Shown: piece by piece, positions 28,448 through 37,392 of the stretch | How positions within the stretch are numbered: position 1 is the first letter of the stretch | Layout: every line of letters begins with the position of its first letter | NCBI RefSeq assembly: GCF_000227725.2 | Contig: NZ_MU255056.1 | Coordinates: 925,043-989,042, forward strand | From: Thiorhodospira sibirica ATCC 700588 | Lineage (GTDB): Bacteria; Pseudomonadota; Gammaproteobacteria; Ectothiorhodospirales; Ectothiorhodospiraceae | Direction: 5' to 3' | Length of the DNA stretch: 64,000 bases | The notes under the pieces: model-generated | What the model saw: only the letters and a program-made list of their open reading frames with translations | Databases searched by the model: none | What the model was told of the DNA's origin: nothing | Made by a program: the position numbers and the translations under genes

Positions 28448-30343
28448 ATGAGCATGTTTGGCACGGTACCGATTACCCACGTCACCTTTCAACTCCTGTC
28501 CGAGGATGCCAACGAGCTGTCCCTGGCGCTGGCAGAATGGGGACGCTTTTTGCCCCAGGGCAACGCCGAGTTAAGCGAACATCTGCCACAAGACCCGGCA
28601 CAGCGCTATCGTGCCGAGCTTGCGGTGGCCGAATCGCGCCTGCAAAAACTCTTGCAGCATTACGCCATCCCGCCCGCCGAGACACTGGAACCGTTCAAAC
28701 CGGTGAGTCTGGACACCTTGCTGGAACTGCAAGGCTGGCTGGGAGAGCAATGGGCCCATGCCTCACAAACCCAGGAAGCGGCGCGTAAGCTGCATGAATC
28801 TATCCGTAATCTGGATACCCAGCTCGCGACTCTGGAAAATTTCCGGGCCCTGGATATTGATCTGGGCATGCTGCAGGAAAACGGTTCGCGCTTTCTGGAT
28901 CTGCGGGTTGGCACCCTGGCCTCGGAAAATGTGCAACGCCTCACCCAGGCTGCTGAACTGTCAGGCTATGTGGTCAGCGAGTTTTTGCAGACCAAGGGAC
29001 AATCCTATGTCGTTGTCGCGGGCAGAAAAGGCGAGGAAGCGACGCTGGAAAGCGTACTGCGCGCAGCCGGCTGGCGCAGTCTGCGCATTCCTGATGAATT
29101 CAAGGATCACCCGGAAAGTATCCATGCGCGCCTGACCCAGACCCGCGAAGCCCAGCAAGCCGAATTCGATGCCCTGCAACACGACATCGCCCAGCAGGGA
29201 CACGCGCTGGCCCTGCGCCTGCGGCAGGCCTCACAAACCCTGATACTGGCAGCGCCCTTTAGTGAAATGGGCGAGGCTTTGCGGGCGCGCAACACCTTGA
29301 CCGTGGTCAGCGGCTGGGTGCCTGCCGAGGACATCACACCGCTGTATCGCCGTCTGCGCCGCCGCATCAAGGCCCCCGTGGCGATGCTGACCCGCGAACC
29401 GCGTCGCGGAGAGGCCGTCCCCTCCATGCTCAAACATCCGCGCTGGATCAAGCCCTTTGTCACCTTGGTCAACAACTTCGGCACCCCGCGCTATGGCGAA
29501 TTCAACCCCACTTGGCTCTTTGTCATCACCTACCTGCTGATGTTTGGCACCATGTTTGGCGATGTCGGCCACGGCTTGGTGATTGCCGGGCTGGGCGTTG
29601 TCCTGCGCCGCCATCTGTTCGGTTTTGCCCCGTTCATGATTCTGGCGGGGCTCTCGGCAACCCTGTTCGGTTTTGTGTATGGCAGCTTTTTTGGCTACAA
29701 AACCGTCATCCCGGCGCTGTGGATGTCGCCCATGTACAACCCCAACCTGCTGCTCAAGCTGGCGCTCTATTGGGGGATTGCCTTCATCACCCTGGCGATT
29801 TCTTTAAGCATCTATAACCGCGTGCGTGCCGGGCAGCTCAAGGCCGCATTATTTGACGGACGCGGCGTTGCCGGGGTTGTGCTCTATGCCGGCCTGATTC
29901 TCACCGCCTACCAATGGCTCAGCCACGGCGCAGTGCATCCGCTGAGCTGGCTGGCGATCCTCATTCCGCTCGCCACCATCATGAGCTATCACTGGCAACA
30001 TGCCGACTCAGCCTATGGCGAGCGCGCCATCACCGTCTTGATCGAAGGGCTGGAAAACATCATCGGCCTGTTCTCCAGCACCCTGTCTTTTCTGCGCGTC
30101 GCCGCCTTCAGCCTCAACCACGTCGCCCTCGCCCTGGCGGTCTTTGCCCTGGCCAACATGATGGACACCACCGGCTACTGGCTCATGGTCATCGCCGGGA
30201 ACATCTTCATCATCGTCCTGGAAGGCGCCATTGTCGCCATCCAGACCTTACGTCTGGAATATTACGAAGGCTTCTCGCGCTTCTTTTCCGGCGATGGCCG
30301 CCCCTTCAAACCCCTGCGCCTGCGCACCCAACCGCCGCAATAA
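28448..30343 (+). CDS. V-type ATP synthase subunit I (a-subunit-like), orphan
   Basis: 631 residues. The N-terminal half is soluble and helical. The C-terminal half from about residue 350 has about seven membrane helices, with FVITYLLMFGTMFGDVGHGL and LGLRVAAFSLNH-like LSFLRVAAFSLNHVALA, both diagnostic of the V-ATPase 116-kDa/subunit I family. This subunit forms the stator and proton half-channels of V/A-type ATPases. No other subunit gene adjoins it. The gene ends at a cassette-like scar, so downstream subunits may have been lost. Alternatively the protein has a separate role. Confidence 0.85.
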   Translation: MSMFGTVPITHVTFQLLSEDANELSLALAEWGRFLPQGNAELSEHLPQDPAQRYRAELAVAESRLQKLLQHYAIPPAETLEPFKPVSLDTLLELQGWLGEQWAHASQTQEAARKLHESIRNLDTQLATLENFRALDIDLGMLQENGSRFLDLRVGTLASENVQRLTQAAELSGYVVSEFLQTKGQSYVVVAGRKGEEATLESVLRAAGWRSLRIPDEFKDHPESIHARLTQTREAQQAEFDALQHDIAQQGHALALRLRQASQTLILAAPFSEMGEALRARNTLTVVSGWVPAEDITPLYRRLRRRIKAPVAMLTREPRRGEAVPSMLKHPRWIKPFVTLVNNFGTPRYGEFNPTWLFVITYLLMFGTMFGDVGHGLVIAGLGVVLRRHLFGFAPFMILAGLSATLFGFVYGSFFGYKTVIPALWMSPMYNPNLLLKLALYWGIAFITLAISLSIYNRVRAGQLKAALFDGRGVAGVVLYAGLILTAYQWLSHGAVHPLSWLAILIPLATIMSYHWQHADSAYGERAITVLIEGLENIIGLFSSTLSFLRVAAFSLNHVALALAVFALANMMDTTGYWLMVIAGNIFIIVLEGAIVAIQTLRLEYYEGFSRFFSGDGRPFKPLRLRTQPPQ

Positions 30344-30377
30344 GCGCCGCTGGCAACACCTGCGGCTGAAAAGCCTC

Positions 30378-30530
30378 AAAGCAAAAGGTTGTTGCCTGGT
30401 CGGACATCCACAATACTATCGACAATTTGGATTTAGCAATGTTAAAGAATTATCCATGGAGGTGTTCCTCAGGAAGAGTTCTTCGCGCTTTCATTTGACG
30501 GCAATATTCCGCAAGGAATGTATCTTTTCT
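30378..30530 (+). pseudogene. GNAT acetyltransferase C-terminal remnant, frameshifted
   Basis: One frame reads GCCLVGHPQYYRQFGFSNVK. After one missing base near 30460 another frame continues GVPQEEFFALSFDGNIPQG. Together they match the C-terminal third of a YhbS-like N-acetyltransferase. The N-terminal two thirds, including the acetyl-CoA loop, are absent. GNAT genes are common integron cassettes, and an attC-like site follows immediately. Confidence 0.7.
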
Positions 30531-30531
30531 G

Positions 30532-30585
30532 GCTAACAAGGCGCCCCAGCGGACGGCTAACCGTCACCGTTGAGCTTTATCGTTC
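30532..30585 (+). repeat. attC-like recombination site
   Basis: GCTAACAAGGCGC opens the site, as in many attC R'' boxes. CAGCGGACGG pairs with CCGTCACCGTTG around the loop CTAA, leaving two unpaired bases on one side, as required for attC recognition. The right end (GAGCTTTATCGTT) is only a partial R' match. It separates the GNAT and methyltransferase remnants, as in a cassette array. No integrase gene is in the window. Confidence 0.5.
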
Positions 30586-30635
30586 ATCTCTATAAAGAAT
30601 GTAAGGAAAAGCGATGGATTATTACTGATCGATGG

Positions 30636-31091
30636 ATGATTACTGATTACGGACTCTTGATCGATCTACATAAACAAGGCCATCGTCAAGGACCGGGCAG
30701 GGAGGCCGAGACGGAAAAAGCAATCAATCTGGCTACAATCGACCGGACTGCGCCTGTGAAAATCGCAGATATCGGGTGCGGTACAGGGGCATCTGCCCTC
30801 GTGCTTGCCAAATGCTTAAATGCCAAAATCATGATGGTGGACTTTCTTCAGGATTTTCTGAGCGTGCTCAAGGAAAAAGCTGAAAACATGGAGGTGGCAG
30901 ATAGAATCTCGACCTATAACATCGGATTTGAAAAGGGCGTCGCGGACTGGCGCCGTTACTTGAAAACGGGTGGTCTGTTGGTTGTATCCGAGATCACATG
31001 GATGACCGACTCTCTACCATGGGAACTTCAAGACCATTGGATAGCGAATATCCCGAAATTGATGTCGCCTCTGCCAAAGGATCGTTGCTGA
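30636..31091 (+). pseudogene. SAM-dependent methyltransferase, internally deleted and frameshifted
   Basis: The start (MITDYGLLIDLHKQGHRQGP) and VKIADIGCGTGASALVLA are normal for a small cassette-type methyltransferase. After EVADRIST the sequence jumps to YNIGFEKG, skipping a block expected before it. After ELQDHW one base is missing; the expected EYPEIDVASAK is in the next frame. The C-terminus is lost. An imperfect tandem duplication (GATGGATTATTACTGATC, GATGGATGATTACTGATT) lies at its start. Confidence 0.75.
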
Positions 31092-31107
31092 TGTTGCGAG
31101 CAGCAGC

Positions 31108-31554
31108 TTATGCCGTGCGGGTGCAGTGGATGTTGTCGCGTTGGGCGCGGGCGCAGTAGCCTTGACGGGCAGCTTCACCGCGTATAAACAGGGGGAGGAT
31201 GTGTGCGAGGGGTTGGCTGGGGCGTACTTGGGCAATCCAGGCGCCGTAGGGGTCGGCATTGAGCAGGCTGGGGTTGTCGAGGACCGCTTGATTGGCGGCG
31301 ACGATGTCGCAGTCGATGAAGTTGGGGATGGGGCCGGCCCATTTGCCGCTTTCTATGGTGGCTACGGGTTTGCCCGGTGGGCGATGGGTGCCGATACGCC
31401 GCACCCGCACATGCAGGATATGTCCGGCAATGCTTTGGGAGAGGTCGGTCATGCCTACGGTCAGCAGGCCGTTTTCCTCTGGGCGCAGCCAGATTTGGTA
31501 GTCTGCATCGTAGTATAAATCCGGGTGAAATTCACAGCCGTTACAGTCATCCAT
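31108..31554 (-). CDS. lbpA: Lipoate-binding protein LbpA, sulfur-oxidation type
   Basis: 148 residues, a GcvH-like fold: GLLTVGMTDLSQSIAGHIL and ATIESGKWAGPIPN with the lipoylated Lys in ESGKW. NGCEFHPDLYYD at the start is typical of LbpA proteins encoded with sHdr, not of glycine-cleavage H protein, and no gcvT or gcvP is present. LbpA works with sHdr in oxidising protein-bound sulfane sulfur to sulfite. It is the last gene of the operon, 69 bases after shdrB2. Confidence 0.88.
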   Translation of the reverse strand: MDDCNGCEFHPDLYYDADYQIWLRPEENGLLTVGMTDLSQSIAGHILHVRVRRIGTHRPPGKPVATIESGKWAGPIPNFIDCDIVAANQAVLDNPSLLNADPYGAWIAQVRPSQPLAHILPLFIRGEAARQGYCARAQRDNIHCTRTA

Positions 31555-31623
31555 CGCGTTGTCACTCGTCAGGCAGGATGGCAGGCCAGCCTGTCATCCT
31601 GCCGTACATTGAGAAGCTAAAGG

Positions 31624-32535
31624 CTAGAGAATGGCCCGCTCATGCAGTAACCCAAAGGCATCACTGACGTTTTCATGGATGCCCAGGGCACGCGGGGCAA
31701 GGCCCATAGCCAGCCCTAAAAGCTGGGTGAAGTACAATACCTTAACCGAGGTGGTGATGCCAAATTCTGTTTCGGCGCGAATCTGGTGCATCTCCAGGCC
31801 GGAATGACAGGTCGGGCATTCGGTAGCAATGACCTCAGCCCCGTTGTCCTCGGCAGCCTGCAAGACCTGCAAAACCAGCTGGGTTGAGGTGTCGGCATCC
31901 GAGAGGGTATGCGCGCCGCCGCAGCAGGCGGTTTTCAGGGGAAAATCCACATTCACCGCGCCCGCCGCAGCGAGCAGATCATCCATAAAATGGGGCCGGT
32001 AGGTGGACTCTGACCCCGGCCCTTTGTCTTTTTCCGGGAAGATATGGCGCGGTCGGGTATACATGCAGCCGTAGTAGTTGGCCACCTTGATGCCGTTAAG
32101 CGAGCGTTTTACCCGCTGACGGATGCCATCGGGGCCGAGTTCTTCCATCAGCCATTCCAGCAGGTGCAGGGTGCGCACGTCGCCCTGATATACCGGGCTG
32201 TGTGATTCCGCAGCCAGCTTTTGTACGGTGGCCAGCGTCTGGGCGCTGTGGGCAGTCTCGTATTCGGCCTGCTTTAGATTGCGGTAACAGCCATTGCATG
32301 GCGCCATCACGGCATCCACGCCCATTTTCTCCCTCGCTATCGCCAGATTGCGCGCAGATAAATAGGTTTGCAGCATCGGGTCGATGTTTTTGACTTCCAT
32401 CGCCCCGCAGCAGGTAAAATCTTCCAGATCCGCCATCTCCAGTCCCAGCGATTTGACCAGGGCGCGCGTGGAGCGATCATAAGGCCCGCCAGAGCCTTCC
32501 AGGGCACAGCCCGGATAATAGGCGACTTTAGTCAC
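31624..32535 (-). CDS. shdrB2: sHdr complex subunit B2
   Basis: 303 residues with two CCG domains. Cys pairs are seen in DFTCCGAMEVKN with APCNGCYRN, and in KTACCGGAHTL with TECPTCHSGLE. Such domains bind non-cubane iron-sulfur clusters in HdrB proteins. In sulfur oxidisers this subunit belongs to the sHdr complex, not to methanogen heterodisulfide reductase. It overlaps shdrC2 by eight bases, a sign of co-translation. Confidence 0.9.
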   Translation of the reverse strand: MTKVAYYPGCALEGSGGPYDRSTRALVKSLGLEMADLEDFTCCGAMEVKNIDPMLQTYLSARNLAIAREKMGVDAVMAPCNGCYRNLKQAEYETAHSAQTLATVQKLAAESHSPVYQGDVRTLHLLEWLMEELGPDGIRQRVKRSLNGIKVANYYGCMYTRPRHIFPEKDKGPGSESTYRPHFMDDLLAAAGAVNVDFPLKTACCGGAHTLSDADTSTQLVLQVLQAAEDNGAEVIATECPTCHSGLEMHQIRAETEFGITTSVKVLYFTQLLGLAMGLAPRALGIHENVSDAFGLLHERAIL

Positions 32536-33244
32536 GGTGGCTCTCCTTTTGTTGGCTGACGTAACGGCTTAACACCTCGCCGGTATTGCCCCAGGATTTG
32601 GTTTTGGGGCGCAACACCGCATTCAGGCCCATGCGCAGGCTGTGTTTGACCGGCAGGCGCTTGCTCATGCGTTTGCTGAATTCCAACAGCCACGGCTGAA
32701 ACAAGGACTGCTTGGTTTTATGAAAAAAGCCCAAAAGCACATGGGTATCTTCGATGCGTCCGCGTTTATAGATCTGCGCGGTAAATTCCTCATCAAAGAT
32801 CGTGGAAGGCGATTTGGGGGTAATGCCCTGATCTTCCATCCAGTGTAACAGTGCTTTCATCACCCCCTCCGGGCGTACATCACGCGGGCAGATATGGGTG
32901 CATTTATTACAGGATACGCATTGCCAGATGATGTCCTTATCCTTGATAAGCTCGTCGGTGAGTCCCAAACGGCTGAGATAAATCCAGTAACGCGGGTTGA
33001 ATTGCAGGTTTTGTGCATACATCGTGCAGGAATTGGTACACGAGCCGCATTGCCAGCAGCGATGCACATTCTCCGCGCCGGGGTAGCGTTGCAGGGTTTT
33101 TTCAAAATCTTCGTGATAATTGCGCAGGGTGCGCGGGCGGATCATGGTATTCCAGTGACCCGAGACATCAACCCCTTCCAGGGTCAGGCTGTCGTGCTGG
33201 CGCAAGCGCTCTGCTTCGATCAGTGCTTTTTCGTGTATGGCCAT
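32528..33244 (-). CDS. shdrC2: sHdr complex subunit C2
   Basis: 238 residues. Two 4Fe-4S motifs are visible: CWQCGSCTNSC and CVSCNKCTHICP. The arrangement and length fit HdrC-type electron-transfer subunits. It should pass electrons between shdrB2 and the flavin subunit shdrA. It lies between the hypothetical gene and shdrB2, in the standard sHdr order. Confidence 0.9.
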   Translation of the reverse strand: MAIHEKALIEAERLRQHDSLTLEGVDVSGHWNTMIRPRTLRNYHEDFEKTLQRYPGAENVHRCWQCGSCTNSCTMYAQNLQFNPRYWIYLSRLGLTDELIKDKDIIWQCVSCNKCTHICPRDVRPEGVMKALLHWMEDQGITPKSPSTIFDEEFTAQIYKRGRIEDTHVLLGFFHKTKQSLFQPWLLEFSKRMSKRLPVKHSLRMGLNAVLRPKTKSWGNTGEVLSRYVSQQKESHRD

Positions 33245-33303
33245 TAAAAACTCTCCAAAACAGCGTCCCAGCGTATTGGTGATAATCCGTTCTGTGTGTG
33301 CCC

Positions 33304-34122
33304 TTAAGGATCAAGACGGGGTGGCAGGGTGTGCAGCACCGCCTTGATGCCCAGCAGGGTGCAGATGAACTCCAGCGGATGCTGGCGGCTGGCAAAGTCG
33401 GCTTCAATCATGCCGATGCTGCCAGACATGGCGCTGACATAATCGGCATAAGCCTGCGCCAGCAGCAGATCCACCAGCCACGGCAAATCATGATAAAACC
33501 CCTGCGCCTTGAGGGTTGCGCTGAGCCAGTGACGCACGCTTTCCATCTGTTCGGGTGAGGATTGCAAGGCAATGCGATCCACACTCGGATGCACGCGGAT
33601 AAATTCGCGCACCGCACCGCTCATGGTGCCTTCATCAAACACCCAGCGACTGAGCAGCGGGATCAGCTGCGGACGATAAAAATGCACCAGCTCAGCGGCA
33701 AAATCCCAGGCGGCCCGACGGGTTTTGGGCTGCGCCGGATCTGCCAGCATCTCGGCAAAGGCTTGCATACGCTCATCCAGCGGTGCTGCACCGTGCAACA
33801 GCATGGCCGTTGCCGTGTGCAGGGTATCCTCGGCGATAAGCTCCAGCTGCGGCAACAATTTGCGCCGGGCGGTGAAGACCTCGGCCAGCAGGGTCTGCAA
33901 TGTCTCGCGCCGGAGCACACCATCGGCCTGATCCAGATGCTGCACAAAACGTAGGTGTTTATCGTGCAGAGCCTTGAGCAACGGCGCCAGGCCCTCCGGT
34001 CCGCCGACATGACTTTGCAAACGGGCCAGCCGCTCCAGGGTCAGCGCCTGGTCCAGTTCCACCGCCAGCGGCTGACGCGCTAGCGCCGGATGTCTGGCGT
34101 TAACCGGCTTTGGCCAGCGCAT
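33304..34122 (-). CDS. Conserved hypothetical protein of the sHdr operon (Hyp)
   Basis: About 272 residues, soluble and mostly helical, with no recognisable cofactor motif. Its position between shdrA and shdrC2 matches the hyp gene of the established shdrC1-B1-A-hyp-C2-B2 order. The start is uncertain: ATG at 34122 overlaps shdrA by 23 bases and lacks a clear ribosome site, and a GTG further in is possible. Function is unknown, though its conserved place suggests a role in sHdr assembly or activity. Confidence 0.75.
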   Translation of the reverse strand: MRWPKPVNARHPALARQPLAVELDQALTLERLARLQSHVGGPEGLAPLLKALHDKHLRFVQHLDQADGVLRRETLQTLLAEVFTARRKLLPQLELIAEDTLHTATAMLLHGAAPLDERMQAFAEMLADPAQPKTRRAAWDFAAELVHFYRPQLIPLLSRWVFDEGTMSGAVREFIRVHPSVDRIALQSSPEQMESVRHWLSATLKAQGFYHDLPWLVDLLLAQAYADYVSAMSGSIGMIEADFASRQHPLEFICTLLGIKAVLHTLPPRLDP

Positions 34123-35146
34123 GCAGATCTGCCATGGCGCGACTGGCGGCGGCCGCCCCTTGCGCAATGGAATCATCAATGGTTTCCGGGCCATAAGCTG
34201 CCCCGCAGGCGTAAACGCCGGGGCGCGTGGTGCCACAGGGATTGGTGTAAAACTCGGCACGCTCAAGGTAGCCGTGATGTTGCAGGGTGATCCCGAAGGT
34301 TTGCGCCAGCCGGGGATTATCCAGATTAGGGTCCATACCGATGGCGTGGACGACCAAATCAAAGGGAATCATGATGGGTCGCTTGACCAGGGTGTCTTCG
34401 CCTTTGAGCAAGAGGCGTCCATCTCCGGATGCGGTAATTTCTGCAATGCGCGCCTTGACGAATTTGGTCTTGAATTCCTCTTGTGACTTCCAGTAGAAGC
34501 GGTCTTCGTACAGGCCGAAGGTGCGGATATCCATGTAATAGATAAACACTTCGGTTTGCGGCGAGAGCTCTTTGATTTCAATCGCCAGATTGGCCGACAC
34601 GGTGCAGCAGATTTTCGAGCACCATTCCCGGCCGATCTGGCGGTCACGCGAACCGACGCACAATAAAATCGCCACCCGTTCGGGAACCCGCCCATCGGAT
34701 GGACAGGTGATCTTGCCGCTGGCGACCATCTGCTCCATCTGCGAGGTGGTGATGACATCCTCAAAGGTACCAAAGCCCCATTCCGGCTTGTTGACGGAAT
34801 CAAAATGGGTAAATCCGGTTGCCAGAATGGTCGCCCCCGCCGACACGGTCTGGCCGGTGCTTAAGGTGGCGCTGAACTGCCCCGGTTCGCCGCCAAAGCG
34901 CTCCACCTGAGCGCCTTTGTGTACGCTAATGCGCGGATGCGCCTCGACGTTGTGGATCATGCGCCCGATGGCCTCTTTGGCCCATTCCCCGGAGGGCACC
35001 AGCTTGGCATAGCCCGATAAAATGGGCGCCCCGCCCAATACCGTCTCTTTTTCCACCAAGACCGCCTGATAGCCTGCATTGGCCACGCTGGCCGCAGCGG
35101 ATAATCCCGCCGGACCTGCGCCTACCACTAAAACCGTGTCCTGCAT
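34100..35146 (-). CDS. shdrA: sHdr complex flavoprotein subunit A
   Basis: 348 residues. VLVVGAGPAGLSAAASVANA is the FAD-binding Rossmann motif, and VYACGAAYGPETIDDSIAQG the C-terminal flavin motif. CVGSRDRQ with EWCSKICC supplies Cys residues for an iron-sulfur cluster. It is shorter than methanogen HdrA and lacks the extra ferredoxin domains, as in sHdrA. The start codon directly follows the shdrB1 stop (TAAATG). Confidence 0.92.
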   Translation of the reverse strand: MQDTVLVVGAGPAGLSAAASVANAGYQAVLVEKETVLGGAPILSGYAKLVPSGEWAKEAIGRMIHNVEAHPRISVHKGAQVERFGGEPGQFSATLSTGQTVSAGATILATGFTHFDSVNKPEWGFGTFEDVITTSQMEQMVASGKITCPSDGRVPERVAILLCVGSRDRQIGREWCSKICCTVSANLAIEIKELSPQTEVFIYYMDIRTFGLYEDRFYWKSQEEFKTKFVKARIAEITASGDGRLLLKGEDTLVKRPIMIPFDLVVHAIGMDPNLDNPRLAQTFGITLQHHGYLERAEFYTNPCGTTRPGVYACGAAYGPETIDDSIAQGAAAASRAMADLHALAKAG

Positions 35147-36526
35147 TTATGCCTTCCCCCCGTATGCCAGTGTGGGATCGTACAGGTATTCAATATTCCC
35201 CTGTTCGACCTCCTTTATATAGTTTTCAAAGTTTGCCTTGGCCTGTGCCCAGGAAATGCCCATTTTTTCCACCAGCTCCTCGCAGGGTGAGGCATGCCAC
35301 TGTAACTGCACGATTTTAAATGGATCCGCCCCGCAGGCCAGCGCCGCAAACTGGATTTCCGCCATGATCGGCACCGCAAAGGGCTGCTCATGGGCGCGGC
35401 CAATCCACTGATTTTTATCCATCGTGGTGACACAGCCGGTGTCGTTGGCAAGCATCACATCGGAGTTGGCCTCCTCGCGCACCACGCGAATCTTGCGATC
35501 CATGGTAAAGGAGCGGGTGAATTCGCGCTCCGAGATGATGTGCCTAAAGCCAAAACCGCAGCAGTCATACCAGGTGGAATAATCCATCACCTGCGCGCCC
35601 AGCGCCTGCGCCATCGAGGTAATAATCGCGGTGCGGTTGCCATCCAGAATCTCGCTGTCATAAATCGCGTCTTCATGAATCATCTTGTAATAATGACAGG
35701 CCACATGCGCGGTGACGCGAATATGTGAGACATCAATGGTCTGCAATTCCGAGGCGATGCGCTGGCGCATCACATGCGCCCATTCAGAATAATGCACGAT
35801 CTCTTCGGGGATCACCGGCTTGCCGTCCACCAGACGCCCCAATTTTCCGAGGATTTTGGTGACTTTTTCGCGCAGCGTGGAGGATTCCACCAGGTATTTG
35901 CGCACCTCTTTATAATTGCCAAAGGAGGTACCGCAGTGAATCAAGGGGTAAAAATGCCCGGCCTGATGACCGTGCTGCATTCCAGAAACATAGGCCTGGT
36001 GCATATTGCGCAAAAACACCGCCGCCAGTGATTCCATATTGCCAATACCGGAACCGTGATAATTCCAGGCGGTACACGAGGTTTGATCGGTCTCATCCAG
36101 ATAATCCTTGCCCGGCACAAAACCAAAACGGTTCATAAACCACAGCAAGGCGGTGGGATAACCGGGGATATTGCCGCACTGGCCGCAGGATTTGTGATGC
36201 CATAGCTGGCGGGTGGGGATGCGCTTTTCCCAGCCAAACAGGGTCTTGGCGCTTATCGGGGCGTGTTCGTCGGCAATCCGATGGATAATGATCTGGCCAT
36301 CTTTTTCCAGCTCATAGAGGTGTTCGCGCACATCATCCATGCGCTCCCCCAGATCCAGATTGCGCCGATCAATGCGCTGGCGTACCCAATCGGTAGCCTG
36401 CGTCGCTTGATCTGGCGCCAGTCCAGCCCGCGCAAAGGCCGCGCTATGAGCACCCCCTTTGCCATCCGGCGGTTTGCCGGCATGTTTTGCGCCGCTGGCC
36501 GTTGCGCTTTGTTGATCGTCTTGCAT
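35147..36526 (-). CDS. shdrB1: sHdr complex subunit B1
   Basis: 459 residues. A first Cys-rich part (HHKSCGQCGNIPGYPTA, TSCTAWNYHGSG) and a second CCG-type part (TWYDCCGFGFRH with later DTGCVTTMD) suit binding of non-cubane iron-sulfur clusters. About 70 extra N-terminal residues are polar and variable. It lies 54 bases after shdrC1 and abuts shdrA. The family is the presumed sulfur-substrate site of the sHdr complex. Confidence 0.88.
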   Translation of the reverse strand: MQDDQQSATASGAKHAGKPPDGKGGAHSAAFARAGLAPDQATQATDWVRQRIDRRNLDLGERMDDVREHLYELEKDGQIIIHRIADEHAPISAKTLFGWEKRIPTRQLWHHKSCGQCGNIPGYPTALLWFMNRFGFVPGKDYLDETDQTSCTAWNYHGSGIGNMESLAAVFLRNMHQAYVSGMQHGHQAGHFYPLIHCGTSFGNYKEVRKYLVESSTLREKVTKILGKLGRLVDGKPVIPEEIVHYSEWAHVMRQRIASELQTIDVSHIRVTAHVACHYYKMIHEDAIYDSEILDGNRTAIITSMAQALGAQVMDYSTWYDCCGFGFRHIISEREFTRSFTMDRKIRVVREEANSDVMLANDTGCVTTMDKNQWIGRAHEQPFAVPIMAEIQFAALACGADPFKIVQLQWHASPCEELVEKMGISWAQAKANFENYIKEVEQGNIEYLYDPTLAYGGKA

Positions 36527-36580
36527 TTCGCTGTCTCCTCACTGCTTTTTTATGTGGGCCTTGATGGCCCTTAAATGTCG

Positions 36581-37261
36581 TTATTCGGCCTGCTCCTCAA
36601 GCCATTCTTCGTATTCTTCACGCTTTTCGTCGATGAAATCCTCAATCACATCAAAGAGGTTTTCATCCATCAATTGCAAGGACTTCAATACCCCGGTCAT
36701 TTCCCAGATGGTGTACATCTCCACCGAGGTCTTCAACGAAACCTCCCAGGCGGTGTCCACGGTTTGCAGGGTTTTGACGGGAATCGCCTTGCGCAGGGTG
36801 CGCAGATTGCCTTCGACTTTCTGGATATTGGGACCCCAGTCAGGGAAGTGATCCGGCTGGATCATATCGGGCGAGAGCTGGTTACCGGTGGTAATCAGCT
36901 TCAGCATCACCCGTCCAAAGGGGCGCAACACATCTTTGGCTGACTGCATCTCATGCGCAATGGCAATCTCGCGCATGATGGCCACCAATCCCCCTGGCGA
37001 GTTTTTGAAGGGACAGCGTGCGGCGCAGGTCATACACTGCGCGCACGCCCAGATTTTTTCCTGCATTGCATCGTAGATTTGCTCGACGTTACCGGTCCAC
37101 AAAAGCTGCACAATTTCACGCGGACTGTAGTCATAAAACTGTGCGGACGGGCAGGTCGCGGTACAAATCCCGCAATTCAGACAACCGTATAACTCGTGCT
37201 CATAGCGAAAATCTGCACGAATATCGGCATAGATCTGCTGCATTTTGGCGTAGTTCGCCAT
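36581..37261 (-). CDS. shdrC1: sHdr complex subunit C1
   Basis: 226 residues. Two 4Fe-4S motifs are seen (CLNCGICTATCP and CAQCMTCAARCP), followed by an acidic C-terminus. It is the first subunit gene of the sHdr complex. The 131-base gap to dsrE is the widest in the operon after that between rhd and tusA, and it is AT-rich with a possible TATATT box, so a second promoter is possible here. Confidence 0.9.
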   Translation of the reverse strand: MANYAKMQQIYADIRADFRYEHELYGCLNCGICTATCPSAQFYDYSPREIVQLLWTGNVEQIYDAMQEKIWACAQCMTCAARCPFKNSPGGLVAIMREIAIAHEMQSAKDVLRPFGRVMLKLITTGNQLSPDMIQPDHFPDWGPNIQKVEGNLRTLRKAIPVKTLQTVDTAWEVSLKTSVEMYTIWEMTGVLKSLQLMDENLFDVIEDFIDEKREEYEEWLEEQAE

Positions 37262-37392
37262 CGCTCATTACCTCTGCGTTGATTCAGACCAAGCGAATAT
37301 AGGTATATTTTGATTTTTTAATTAAACACCGAAAATAAAAGCCATCTTCGGCATTTTTCGCTTGGCGATTGACGGTATGGCCGCCCCGGCAA

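Noticed and set aside
31108-31554. Glycine cleavage H protein
   Set aside because: The Lys motif is shared, but the N-terminal Cys-rich opening and the sHdr neighbourhood fit LbpA; there is no gcvT or gcvP.
31624-37261. Methanogen-type heterodisulfide reductase or a flavin-bifurcating Hdr
   Set aside because: HdrA is short, two B and two C subunits flank it with the hyp gene, and TusA, DsrE and rhodanese adjoin, which is the sulfur-oxidation sHdr arrangement.
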